Below, piece by piece: positions 1-5,626 of a stretch of DNA of 6,766 nucleotides. The notes beneath the pieces were generated by a model, which saw nothing but the letters and a program-made list of their open reading frames with translations, was not told the DNA's origin and made no database searches. The translations under genes were made by a program, and so were the position numbers. The stretch lies in contig JAGWIH010000125.1 of NCBI GenBank assembly GCA_028866355.1, positions 1-6,766 of the forward strand. Direction: 5' to 3'. Each line of letters begins with the position of its first letter. Position 1 is the stretch's first letter. Origin of the DNA: Alphaproteobacteria bacterium (GTDB taxonomy: Bacteria > Pseudomonadota > Alphaproteobacteria > ATCC43930 > CGMCC-115725).

Positions 1-27
1 GAAAGGAACCACCCGATCGGGCGTCAT
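1..27 (-). CDS. Possible 5' end of a gene downstream of dnaN (recF candidate)
   Basis: An ATG on the minus strand begins 9 bases after the dnaN stop codon and stays open for nine codons (MTPDRVVPF) to the window edge. In many bacteria, including alphaproteobacteria that keep the dnaA-dnaN pair, recF (recombination mediator ATPase) follows dnaN closely, and a start here would fit that order. The sequence itself is too short to recognise. A GAGG lies upstream but only one base from the ATG, too close for a normal Shine-Dalgarno contact. The assignment rests on position alone. Confidence 0.3.
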
Positions 28-36
28 GCCTCGCGC

Positions 37-1158
37 CTAAACGCGCATCGGCATGAGGACGTAAAGCGCGCTGGCGTCGGTGGCGTCGCGCACCACGGTC
101 GGCGAGGCGGCGTCGGCCATGACGAATTTGGCGCCTTCGCCCTCGATCTGCTCGGTGATGTCGAGGAGATAGCGCGAATTGAACCCGATCTCGATCGGCG
201 AGGCACTGTAACGCACCTCGATTTCCTCGGACGCGGTGCCGTTTTCGGCGCTGGTGGCCGAGAGCGTCAGGCTGTTGCGCTCGATTGCCAGCTTCACCGC
301 GCGGCTCTTCTCGCTCGAGATCGTCGCCACGCGGTCGACGGCGGCGGCGAACGACTTGCATTCGACCTCAAGCACCTTGTCGTTGCCCGTCGGAATGACA
401 CGGTCGTAATCGGGGAAGGTGCCGTCGATCAGCTTCGACGTCAGCACCGTGCTCTCGCCGAAACCGAAGCGGATCTTGATGTCGGACAGCGACACGGCGA
501 TGTCCTGGTCGAACTCGTCCAAGAGTTTACGCAACTCGTTGACCGCCTTGCGCGGCACGATCACGCCGGGCATTCCGGCGGCGCCGTCGGGCAGCGGCAA
601 CTCCATCCGCGCCAGGCGATGGCCGTCGGTCGCCACCGCGCGCAACATATTGACGTCGTTGCTTTTGGCGGCATGGAGATAGATGCCGTTGAGGTAGTAG
701 CGCGTCTCTTCGGTGGAGATCGCGAACCGCGTGCGGTCGATCAGCCGCTTGAGGTCGGCGGCCGAGATCGTGAAATTGTGCGCCAGGTCGCTGCCCGACA
801 TCACCGGATAATCCTCGGCCGGCAGGCAGGCGAGGGTGAAGGTCGAGCGGCCGGAGCGGAGCGTCATCTGGCCTTTGTCGGCGCCGATTTCGAGCGCGAC
901 TTGCGCGCCTTCGGGCAGCTTGCGCGTGATGTCGTAAAGCGTGTGCGCCGGCACGGTGGTGCCACCGGTTTTGACGCCTTGCGCCGGAACGGACGAGATC
1001 ATCTCAATGTCCATGTCGGTCGCCGACAGCGCCAACTTGCCGTCGGCCCCGCGCAGCAACACGTTCGACAGGATGGGAATGGTGTTGCGCCGTTCGACTA
1101 CGCTCTGCACGTGGCCCAATGCCTTGAGCAGAGCGGCGCGTTCGATCGTCAGTTTCAT
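37..1158 (-). CDS. dnaN: DNA polymerase III subunit beta (sliding clamp)
   Basis: This 373-residue protein has the normal length for the family. The clamp forms a dimeric ring on DNA that tethers the replicative polymerase and serves as docking site for repair and replication factors. The start is fixed by the conserved N-terminus MKLTIERAALLKAL; the frame stays open 24 codons further upstream but that stretch is not clamp-like. Family landmarks include RNTIPILSNVLL (24-35), ATDGHRLA (176-183, part of the partner-binding pocket), FPDY (248-251) and the C-terminal VLMPMRV, which completes that pocket. All three clamp domains are therefore intact. The gene lies 250 bp downstream of dnaA in the same direction. 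No Shine-Dalgarno sequence precedes the ATG: the mRNA reads CACCCCCC directly before it. A candidate promoter lies about 130 bp upstream. Confidence 0.98.
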   Translation of the reverse strand: MKLTIERAALLKALGHVQSVVERRNTIPILSNVLLRGADGKLALSATDMDIEMISSVPAQGVKTGGTTVPAHTLYDITRKLPEGAQVALEIGADKGQMTLRSGRSTFTLACLPAEDYPVMSGSDLAHNFTISAADLKRLIDRTRFAISTEETRYYLNGIYLHAAKSNDVNMLRAVATDGHRLARMELPLPDGAAGMPGVIVPRKAVNELRKLLDEFDQDIAVSLSDIKIRFGFGESTVLTSKLIDGTFPDYDRVIPTGNDKVLEVECKSFAAAVDRVATISSEKSRAVKLAIERNSLTLSATSAENGTASEEIEVRYSASPIEIGFNSRYLLDITEQIEGEGAKFVMADAASPTVVRDATDASALYVLMPMRV

Positions 1159-1288
1159 GGGGGGTGGTGTTCGTCCGTTGTGGCGGCTTTCCCTCGCGCC
1201 GGACCGTTTTTCGATCCGACACCCCGCCACGACCGAGGCTTGGTGCGCGCCGCAACACGCGCCGAAACCGGCCGCCGAACGGGAAAAA

Positions 1289-1297
1289 ACTATAGCA
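1289..1297 (-). promoter_or_regulatory. Candidate extended -10 promoter for dnaN
   Basis: On the minus strand the sequence reads TGCTATAGT, an extended -10 element (TGn followed by a hexamer with 5 of 6 matches to TATAAT). No convincing -35 hexamer lies 16-18 bases upstream, as expected when an extended -10 compensates. Transcription would give a dnaN leader of roughly 120 nt. It is downstream of the 11-bp hairpin at 1331-1361, so dnaN could be expressed separately from dnaA. This is a motif match only. Confidence 0.35.
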
Positions 1298-1330
1298 CAG
1301 GGGGGTGCCGACCGTATACCGCGGCGGGCC

Positions 1331-1361
1331 GTGAAATCGCGCCACCGAGTCGCGATTTCAC
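1331..1361. repeat. Perfect 11-bp inverted repeat between dnaA and dnaN
   Basis: GTGAAATCGCG (1331-1341) and CGCGATTTCAC (1351-1361) are perfect reverse complements separated by 9 bases. In the dnaA transcript they would form a stable 11-bp hairpin starting 47 nt after the dnaA stop. No U-run follows in either direction, so it is not a classical intrinsic terminator. It could end dnaA transcripts in a U-independent way, protect their 3' ends, or be a dyad operator upstream of the dnaN promoter. A GANTC sequence (GAGTC, 1347-1351), the recognition site of the alphaproteobacterial cell-cycle methylase CcrM, spans the loop-stem junction. The repeat is certain; its role is inferred. Confidence 0.85.
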
Positions 1362-1408
1362 CCTTACAGATCAGTCGTTTATAGAAAGAGCGCGCGGCCG
1401 CTGACGGT

Positions 1409-2812
1409 TCAGTTTTCGAGCATGCGACGGAGCAGCTCGATGTCCTCCGCCAAAGTCGTGTCGGCGGCCTTCAATTCCTCGATCTTGCGCACCGCGTGCA
1501 TCACCGTGGTGTGATCGCGACCGCCGAATTTGCGGCCGATCTCCGGCAGCGAGCGCGGCGTCAGCTGCTTGCAGAGATACATCGCGACCTGGCGTGGCCG
1601 GGCAACGGCGCGGGCGCGGCGGGCGGAATGCATATCGGCGAGCCGAATGTTGTAGTGCTCGGCGACGCGCTTTTGAATTTCGTCGATGGTCACGCGCCGG
1701 TCGTTGGCGCGCAGCAGATCGTGCAGCACCTCTTGCGCGCCTTCGAGCGTCACCGTGCCGCCGGTCAACTGCGTGTGGGCGCTGATCCGATGCAACGCGC
1801 CTTCCAGCTCGCGGACGTTGGACGTGATCTTATGCGCAAGGAATTCCAAGACCTTACCGGGCACCGGCAGCTGCGTCGTCTCGGCCTTGGCCTGCAAAAT
1901 GCCGAGGCGGAGCTCGTACGTCGTCGGATGGATATCGGCCACCAGGCCCCAGCCGAGCCGCGACTTGACGCGTTCCTCGATGCCTTCGAGATCGGACGGC
2001 GACTTGTCCGCCGAGATCACGATCTGCCGGTTCTGGTCAACTAACGCATTGAAAGTATGGAAGAATTCTTCCTGCGTGGCGTCACGGCCGCCGATGAACT
2101 GAACGTCGTCGATCATCAACACGTCGACCGAACGGAACTGCTCCTTGAACGCCATCGTGTCCTTGAAGCGGATCGCCCGGACGAACTGGAACATGAACTT
2201 CTCGGCCGAGAGATAAATGACTTTGCGGTGCGGCGCTCGCGTGCGGATATGCCAAGCGATCGCATGCATCAGGTGGGTCTTGCCCAGTCCGACGCCGCCA
2301 TAAAGGAAAAGCGGGTTGAACGGCAGCTGCGGATTGCCGCCGGAGCGCACCCCAACCTGGGCCTCGGCGACCCGGCGGGCGGCGGCATGGGCGAGCTCGT
2401 TGGGCTTGCCGACGACGAAATTCTCGAAAGTGAAGCGCGGGTCGAGGGGCGCGCTGATGTCCTTTTCCTCGGTGGCGGCGGACGGTTCGGCGCCGTCGCC
2501 AGCCAGCGGCGCCGGCTCGGCCTCGGCCGGCTGAGCCACCGTCCGGCCGGTGACCAGGATCTCGACCGCCGCGATGGCGTCGTCCTCGTCGTTCCACAAG
2601 GCGCGGATGCGATCTGAGTAATGTTGGCTGACCCAATCGCGCAGGAACCGGGTGGGCACGCCGATCCGCACCCGGCCCTCGTCGACACCATAAAGCGTCA
2701 TCGACTTGAGCCAGGCACGATAGGCAGCATCGCCGCACTCATCGCGCAAGCGTCCGCGCACGCGCGCCCACTGCGACTGGATGTCGCTTTTGCGGCTGGC
2801 CGGCTCCGTCAT
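1409..2812 (-). CDS. dnaA: Chromosomal replication initiator protein DnaA
   Basis: This is a complete 467-residue DnaA, the AAA+ ATPase that binds origin boxes and melts the origin. Domain I spans about 10-90, with the linker domain II at about 91-122 (Ala, Pro and Glu rich). The AAA+ domain has Walker A GGVGLGKT (172-179), Walker B VLMIDD (231-236), the ERVKSR arginine-finger segment (280-285) and the sensor 2 motif SNVRELEGAL with Arg334. Domain IV has the basic helix SARRARAVARPRQVAMYL and ends with the DnaA signature IGRKFGGRDHTTVMHAVRKI (425-444). The start at MTEPASRKSD fits the usual N-terminus; the frame remains open upstream to a TTG at 2935, but those codons look like translated leader. 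No clear Shine-Dalgarno sequence precedes the ATG. The 416-bp upstream region may hold a structured leader. No key residue is missing. Confidence 0.98.
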   Translation of the reverse strand: MTEPASRKSDIQSQWARVRGRLRDECGDAAYRAWLKSMTLYGVDEGRVRIGVPTRFLRDWVSQHYSDRIRALWNDEDDAIAAVEILVTGRTVAQPAEAEPAPLAGDGAEPSAATEEKDISAPLDPRFTFENFVVGKPNELAHAAARRVAEAQVGVRSGGNPQLPFNPLFLYGGVGLGKTHLMHAIAWHIRTRAPHRKVIYLSAEKFMFQFVRAIRFKDTMAFKEQFRSVDVLMIDDVQFIGGRDATQEEFFHTFNALVDQNRQIVISADKSPSDLEGIEERVKSRLGWGLVADIHPTTYELRLGILQAKAETTQLPVPGKVLEFLAHKITSNVRELEGALHRISAHTQLTGGTVTLEGAQEVLHDLLRANDRRVTIDEIQKRVAEHYNIRLADMHSARRARAVARPRQVAMYLCKQLTPRSLPEIGRKFGGRDHTTVMHAVRKIEELKAADTTLAEDIELLRRMLEN

Positions 2813-2941
2813 GCCCGCACCCGGAGGGTCAGGCCGGCGGATGCCCGCGTCTTCACATCCTGTGGCGTCAAGGCAGCCGAAGCCGGCGCCGACGCTTCCG
2901 TATGATCCGTCACCACGCCCCCCAAGGAACCTCAAGAAGCC

Positions 2942-2982
2942 AAACAGGCGCCCTTATCGGAAGAGCCCCTGTTTCTCTTCCG
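2942..2982 (-). promoter_or_regulatory. Candidate H-type pseudoknot in the dnaA leader
   Basis: Two inverted repeats interlock here. Read as dnaA mRNA, CGGAAGAG (2982-2975) pairs perfectly with CTCTTCCG (2965-2958) to make an 8-bp stem around a 9-nt loop. Seven bases of that loop, AAACAGG (2974-2968), are perfectly complementary to CCTGTTT (2948-2942), 9 nt beyond the stem. This is the topology of an H-type pseudoknot: stem 8, stem 7, a 2-nt junction, and a 9-nt loop crossing the first stem. With zero bases in the first loop, one A-U pair probably has to open. The element ends 129 nt before the dnaA ATG. The complementarities are certain; folding and regulation are inferred. It could also act as an overlapping operator in DNA. 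Confidence 0.4.
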
Positions 2983-3150
2983 GCGCTACGCTTTAGCCGA
3001 AGCCTTGAATTCGAAACACGAAGCCGACGAATTGATCGCCGTGATGCCGCCCGGATTTTTCCGTTCTTTCGGAAGCGCTACGCCCGACATCATGGTGCGA
3101 TGGTCCCCAAAACACCTTTCACTGCGACGGCGCAAACAAACTCTACCGAA

Positions 3151-3180
3151 GGCCGACACAGAAAGGCAATACGGCCGACA
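3151..3180. repeat. Two GGCCGACA direct repeats 22 bp apart
   Basis: GGCCGACA occurs at 3151-3158 and again at 3173-3180. The 22-bp period is close to two helical turns, so both copies would face the same side of the DNA, as in many tandem regulator sites. They lie upstream of dnaA and just past the rpsT end. In GC-rich DNA an 8-mer repeat may be chance. Confidence 0.4.
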
Positions 3181-3208
3181 TGCGAACGCAAAAAATTATT
3201 TTCGCATG
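3179..3208. repeat. 8-bp inverted repeat after rpsT (possible 3'-end hairpin)
   Basis: CATGCGAA (3179-3186) and TTCGCATG (3201-3208) are perfect reverse complements around a 14-base A/T-rich spacer. In the rpsT transcript the hairpin would begin 20 nt after the stop codon, a usual place for a 3'-end structure. The only U-run (six bases) is inside the loop rather than after the stem, so a standard intrinsic terminator is not present. It may partly attenuate read-through from rpsT into dnaA or stabilise the rpsT mRNA. Confidence 0.6.
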
Positions 3209-3228
3209 CGGCAGAACGGTCACGACGA

Positions 3229-3495
3229 TCAACCTTTGAGCGATTTGATGCGCGCGGAGAGGCGCGACGTCTTGCGGGCGGCCGCGCTCGACGTGATCAC
3301 GCCGTATCTGGCGCCGCGTTGCAGCTCGGGCTGCGCCAAAACGAACGCCGCGCGCGCCGCTTTCTTGTCGCCGGCGACGATCGCCGCCTCGACCGCCTTC
3401 ACGGCGCTGCGCATACGGCTCGCACGGATGCGATTGACCGCCGTACGGCGGGTGGTTTGCCGAATTCTTTTTTCCGCGGATTTATGGGTCGCCAT
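3229..3495 (-). CDS. rpsT: 30S ribosomal protein S20
   Basis: The product is 88 residues, the usual S20 length, and very basic. S20 binds 16S rRNA early in 30S assembly. The N-terminus MATHKSAEKRIRQTTRRT matches the family (commonly MANTKSAxKRIRQ), followed by RTAVNRIRASRMRSAVKAVE, the LAQPELQRGARYGVI segment and the ARKTSRLSARIKSL tail. The start is the only sensible one, and an AGG lies six bases upstream of the ATG as a partial ribosome-binding site. The gene has its own promoter between it and the hydratase gene. Neighbourhood with dnaA is typical of alphaproteobacteria, and read-through into dnaA is possible because no strong terminator separates them. Confidence 0.97.
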   Translation of the reverse strand: MATHKSAEKRIRQTTRRTAVNRIRASRMRSAVKAVEAAIVAGDKKAARAAFVLAQPELQRGARYGVITSSAAARKTSRLSARIKSLKG

Positions 3496-3547
3496 CGCTG
3501 ACCTGTGCTTTCGCTCGAGACGTGAGCCGGATTGTAGAGAAGCGGCG

Positions 3548-3577
3548 CTTATAGCCGTCGTGCAGGCGATGCGTCAA
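3548..3577 (-). promoter_or_regulatory. Sigma70-type promoter for rpsT
   Basis: On the minus strand TTGACG (3577-3572) is followed after 18 bases by TATAAG (3553-3548); shifting the -10 by one gives CTATAA at 17 bases. Both hexamers are close to consensus. Transcription would begin near 3541 and give a leader of about 45 nt. A second -10-like hexamer, TACAAT (3536-3531), lies downstream without a good -35. A strong separate promoter fits a ribosomal protein gene placed behind a metabolic one. Confidence 0.6.
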
Positions 3578-3597
3578 GGCGCGTGCGGCGACGGCGT

Positions 3598-4371
3598 TCA
3601 GCGATTGCGAAAATTTGGCTTGCGTTTTTCAATGAATGCCAACATGCCCTCTTTCTGATCCGCGGTCGCGAACAGCGCGTGAAAAAGTCGGCGCTCGAAG
3701 CGCACGCCTTCGGCGAGTGTCGTCTCGTACGCGCGATTGATCATCTCTTTCGCCATCAAAACCGCCGGCCGCGACAGCGCGGCGATCTGCGTTGCCATTT
3801 TCACCGCCTCGTCGACGAGTTTTGCCGCCGGTACGACACGCGACACGAGGCCGGAGCGCTCGGCTTCGGCGGCGTCCATCATGCGGCCGGTCAGAATCAT
3901 GTCCATCGCCTTGGCCTTGCCGACGAAACGCGTCAGTCGCTGGGTGCCGCCGGCGCCGGGCGTGATGCCGAGGGTGATTTCGGGCTGACCGAACTTGGCG
4001 GAATCGGCGCAGACGATGGTGTCGCACATCATCGCGAGCTCGCACCCGCCGCCGAGGGCGTAGCCCGCGACCGCGGCGATCACCGGCTTGCGGCAGAGCG
4101 TGACCCGCTCCCAGCTTTTGACGAAATCGCCGAGATAGACGTCGGCGAACGAGCGGCTCTGCATCTCCTTGATGTCGGCACCGGCGGCAAAGGCCTTATC
4201 GCTGCCGGTGAGCACGACGGCGCCGATGGCATCGTCGGCCTCGAACGCGTCAAGCGCCTGGCCAAGCTCGCGAATCAGGGCGTCGCATAAGGCATTGAGC
4301 GCCTGCGGCCGGTTCAGGGTGATCAGCCCGACGGCGCCACGGGTCTCGACGAGGATGTTCTCGTAGCGCAT
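3598..4371 (-). CDS. Enoyl-CoA hydratase, crotonase family
   Basis: This 257-residue protein is a full-length single-domain crotonase, predicted to add water across the double bond of trans-2-enoyl-CoA, as in fatty-acid beta-oxidation. Both catalytic glutamates of true hydratases are present and spaced by 20 residues as in rat crotonase: Glu111 in GYALGGGCELA and Glu131 in FGQPEITLGITPGAGG. The oxyanion hole is formed by Ala63 (AAGADIKE) and Gly108. The N-terminal VGLITLNRPQALNAL and C-terminal SRPAVLMAKEMINRAYE segments are also typical. A strong GGAGG lies five bases before the ATG. The gene follows the small exported protein gene by 15 bp, so the two are probably co-transcribed. An hydratase at this place next to rpsT recurs in alphaproteobacteria. 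The physiological substrate cannot be read from sequence. Confidence 0.95.
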   Translation of the reverse strand: MRYENILVETRGAVGLITLNRPQALNALCDALIRELGQALDAFEADDAIGAVVLTGSDKAFAAGADIKEMQSRSFADVYLGDFVKSWERVTLCRKPVIAAVAGYALGGGCELAMMCDTIVCADSAKFGQPEITLGITPGAGGTQRLTRFVGKAKAMDMILTGRMMDAAEAERSGLVSRVVPAAKLVDEAVKMATQIAALSRPAVLMAKEMINRAYETTLAEGVRFERRLFHALFATADQKEGMLAFIEKRKPNFRNR

Positions 4372-4376
4372 GGAAG

Positions 4377-4381
4377 CCTCC
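4377..4381 (-). promoter_or_regulatory. Ribosome-binding site of the enoyl-CoA hydratase gene
   Basis: GGAGG on the minus strand sits five bases before the ATG at 4371, in the 15-bp gap after the preceding stop codon. It is the only strong Shine-Dalgarno match directly before a gene in this window, which suggests efficient independent initiation inside the mutM transcription unit. Confidence 0.8.
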
Positions 4382-4386
4382 GTTGC

Positions 4387-4737
4387 TCATTGCGGCGCAA
4401 GCATGAAACCGACGCTCAGGTCGCCGTCGGAGCCGCGGAAATCGAGGCGCAGCCGCTCGCCGGCGCGCGTCCAGGTGGCCGGCGTGCCCGGCACGTGCTT
4501 CCAGCCCAATTGCGGCAGCGTCTGCGCGTAGAAGCGCGTCACCGCATAGCGCGACAGCTTGCCGTGCGCCGTGCTTTCGACGATGCGGCCTTCGGGCTTG
4601 TCGAACACCACCGCCGAGCCGGCGACCGATTCAAGGCCCGCCATCAGCGGCAAGTCCTCGGTGCCCGGTACGAATCCATCGGCATGCGCCGCCAACGGCG
4701 CGGCCATCAGCACGAGCACGAGAAGCAGTCGCCGCAT
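4387..4737 (-). CDS. Small predicted exported protein of unknown function
   Basis: I do not recognise a named family. The 116-residue product starts with MRRLLLVLVLM and has a clear signal peptide: two arginines, a hydrophobic core (4-16), and an AHA signal-peptidase I site at 17-19, giving a 97-residue mature protein. There is no lipobox cysteine and no further membrane segment, so it is probably periplasmic. The mature part begins DGFVPGTEDLPLMAGLE and contains FYAQTLPQLGW (69-79), then a basic, Trp-containing stretch (WTRAGERLRLDF) and ends VGFMLAPQ. The start is the only Met directly before a signal peptide; the same frame runs open upstream as mutM antiframe. No Shine-Dalgarno sequence is visible. 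It lies 16 bp after mutM and 15 bp before the hydratase gene, so co-transcription is likely, although its compartment differs from both neighbours. Confidence 0.85.
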   Translation of the reverse strand: MRRLLLVLVLMAAPLAAHADGFVPGTEDLPLMAGLESVAGSAVVFDKPEGRIVESTAHGKLSRYAVTRFYAQTLPQLGWKHVPGTPATWTRAGERLRLDFRGSDGDLSVGFMLAPQ

Positions 4738-4753
4738 TGATCGCAGGGTAGAC

Positions 4754-5587
4754 TCAACGCTGCCGCTTGGCACAGTAAAATGTCGAACGACCCGATTGGA
4801 CGATGCGCTTGATGTGGGTGCGGCAATCGCAACCCGGACAGCGTTCGCCTTCGCGATCGTAGACGGCGAAGTGGTGCTGAAAATTGCCGAGCTCGCCCGA
4901 TGCGCTGACGTAATCGCGCAGGCTCGAGCCGCCGACCGAGATCGCATGGTTGAGCACGCGTTTGATCGCGGCGGCGAGGCGCACGGCGCGTTCGCCTTGC
5001 ACGGTTCGCGCCAAGCGTTTCGGCGACAGGCCCGCCCAATAGAGGCTTTCGCATGCATAGATGTTGCCGATACCGACGACGACGCGCTGGTCGAGCAGCG
5101 CCGATTTGATCGGCGTCTGCTTGCCGGCGAGCAATCGGGCCAGAAGCGCGCCGTCGAATTCGGGACCGAGCGGTTCGGGCCCGAGATGACGAAAGAGCTC
5201 GTTACGCGGCAGCGTGTCGTCACGGGCATAATCGATCAGGCCGAACCGACGCGGATCGTTGAACCGCACCTCGATTCCGTCCTCGAAGAGCATCGCCGCG
5301 TGATCGTGACGCTGTAGCGGCGACGGCCGTGTCGCGTCACCCAATGTCAGTCGTCCCGACATGCCGAGATGCACGATCAAGACGCCGCCATCCGCAAGAC
5401 GCAGCAGGATGTATTTCGCGCGCCGATCGACGTGGTCGACGCGCTGGCCTTCAACCTTGGCCGCCAGGCCCTTGGGGATCGCCCGTCGCAGGTCCGGGCG
5501 ATGCAGCGTCAGGCGCAGCAGCCGCTTGCCGTCGATGCGCGCCTTGAGCCCGCGCACGATGGTTTCGACTTCCGGCAATTCGGGCAT
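4754..5587 (-). CDS. mutM: Formamidopyrimidine-DNA glycosylase (Fpg/MutM), altered zinc finger
   Basis: This 277-residue base-excision repair enzyme removes 8-oxoguanine and formamidopyrimidines and then cuts the abasic site. The start is fixed by MPELPEVE: after Met removal the proline is the Schiff-base nucleophile and Glu3 is catalytic. Lys58 (RRAKYI), the lesion-gap triad Met76, Arg113 and Phe115, and Asn175 in VGIGNIYACE are present. The C-terminal finger has Cys250, Cys255 and Cys272 in a C-x4-C-x16-C arrangement, including the DNA-contacting GRSTF, but the expected fourth cysteine is Arg275. An extra Cys253 (CPGCDC) lies between the first two. No Shine-Dalgarno sequence is visible. The gene diverges from ubiE across 39 bp and leads the unit with the exported protein and hydratase genes. 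Confidence 0.96.
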   Translation of the reverse strand: MPELPEVETIVRGLKARIDGKRLLRLTLHRPDLRRAIPKGLAAKVEGQRVDHVDRRAKYILLRLADGGVLIVHLGMSGRLTLGDATRPSPLQRHDHAAMLFEDGIEVRFNDPRRFGLIDYARDDTLPRNELFRHLGPEPLGPEFDGALLARLLAGKQTPIKSALLDQRVVVGIGNIYACESLYWAGLSPKRLARTVQGERAVRLAAAIKRVLNHAISVGGSSLRDYVSASGELGNFQHHFAVYDREGERCPGCDCRTHIKRIVQSGRSTFYCAKRQR

Positions 5588-5626
5588 GGGCTGGTCTCGC
5601 GGGAGGGCGGCGGCTATGGTGCCAAG

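Larger units (their letters stand above)
2813..3228. other. 416-bp non-coding region between rpsT and dnaA
   Basis: No credible gene lies here; the open frames crossing it on the plus strand continue as antisense of rpsT and lack family features. It contains an inverted repeat near the rpsT end (3179-3208), a pair of GGCCGACA direct repeats (3151-3158, 3173-3180), an A/T-rich patch at 3190-3202, and the interlocking inverted repeats at 2942-2982. AGCCGAAGCC occurs twice, at 2875-2884 and 2995-3004. I found no TTATNCACA DnaA box on either strand, so it does not look like the replication origin. I also found no convincing sigma70 promoter for dnaA, which may rely partly on read-through from rpsT or on a non-standard promoter. 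Confidence 0.7.

Noticed and set aside
1394..1401. GCGGCCGC palindrome after dnaA
   Set aside because: A loopless GC palindrome is expected in GC-rich DNA and is too short to act as a terminator stem.
1496..2617. Long plus-strand open frames antisense to dnaA
   Set aside because: They mirror the strong codon bias of dnaA, show no family motifs, and lie wholly inside a complete conserved gene.
2813..2935. N-terminal extension of DnaA from a TTG at 2935
   Set aside because: The extra 41 codons are Gly/Pro-rich with no resemblance to DnaA domain I, and there is no Shine-Dalgarno sequence at the TTG.
2813..3228. Replication origin upstream of dnaA
   Set aside because: No TTATCCACA or TTATNCACA box on either strand; the nearest 9-mers have two or more mismatches. 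One short A/T-rich patch alone is not enough, and the alphaproteobacterial origin is often not next to dnaA.
3583..4290. 235-codon plus-strand open frame antisense to the hydratase gene
   Set aside because: His/Arg/Ala-rich shadow translation without recognisable motifs or a plausible ribosome-binding site; the minus-strand crotonase is unambiguous.
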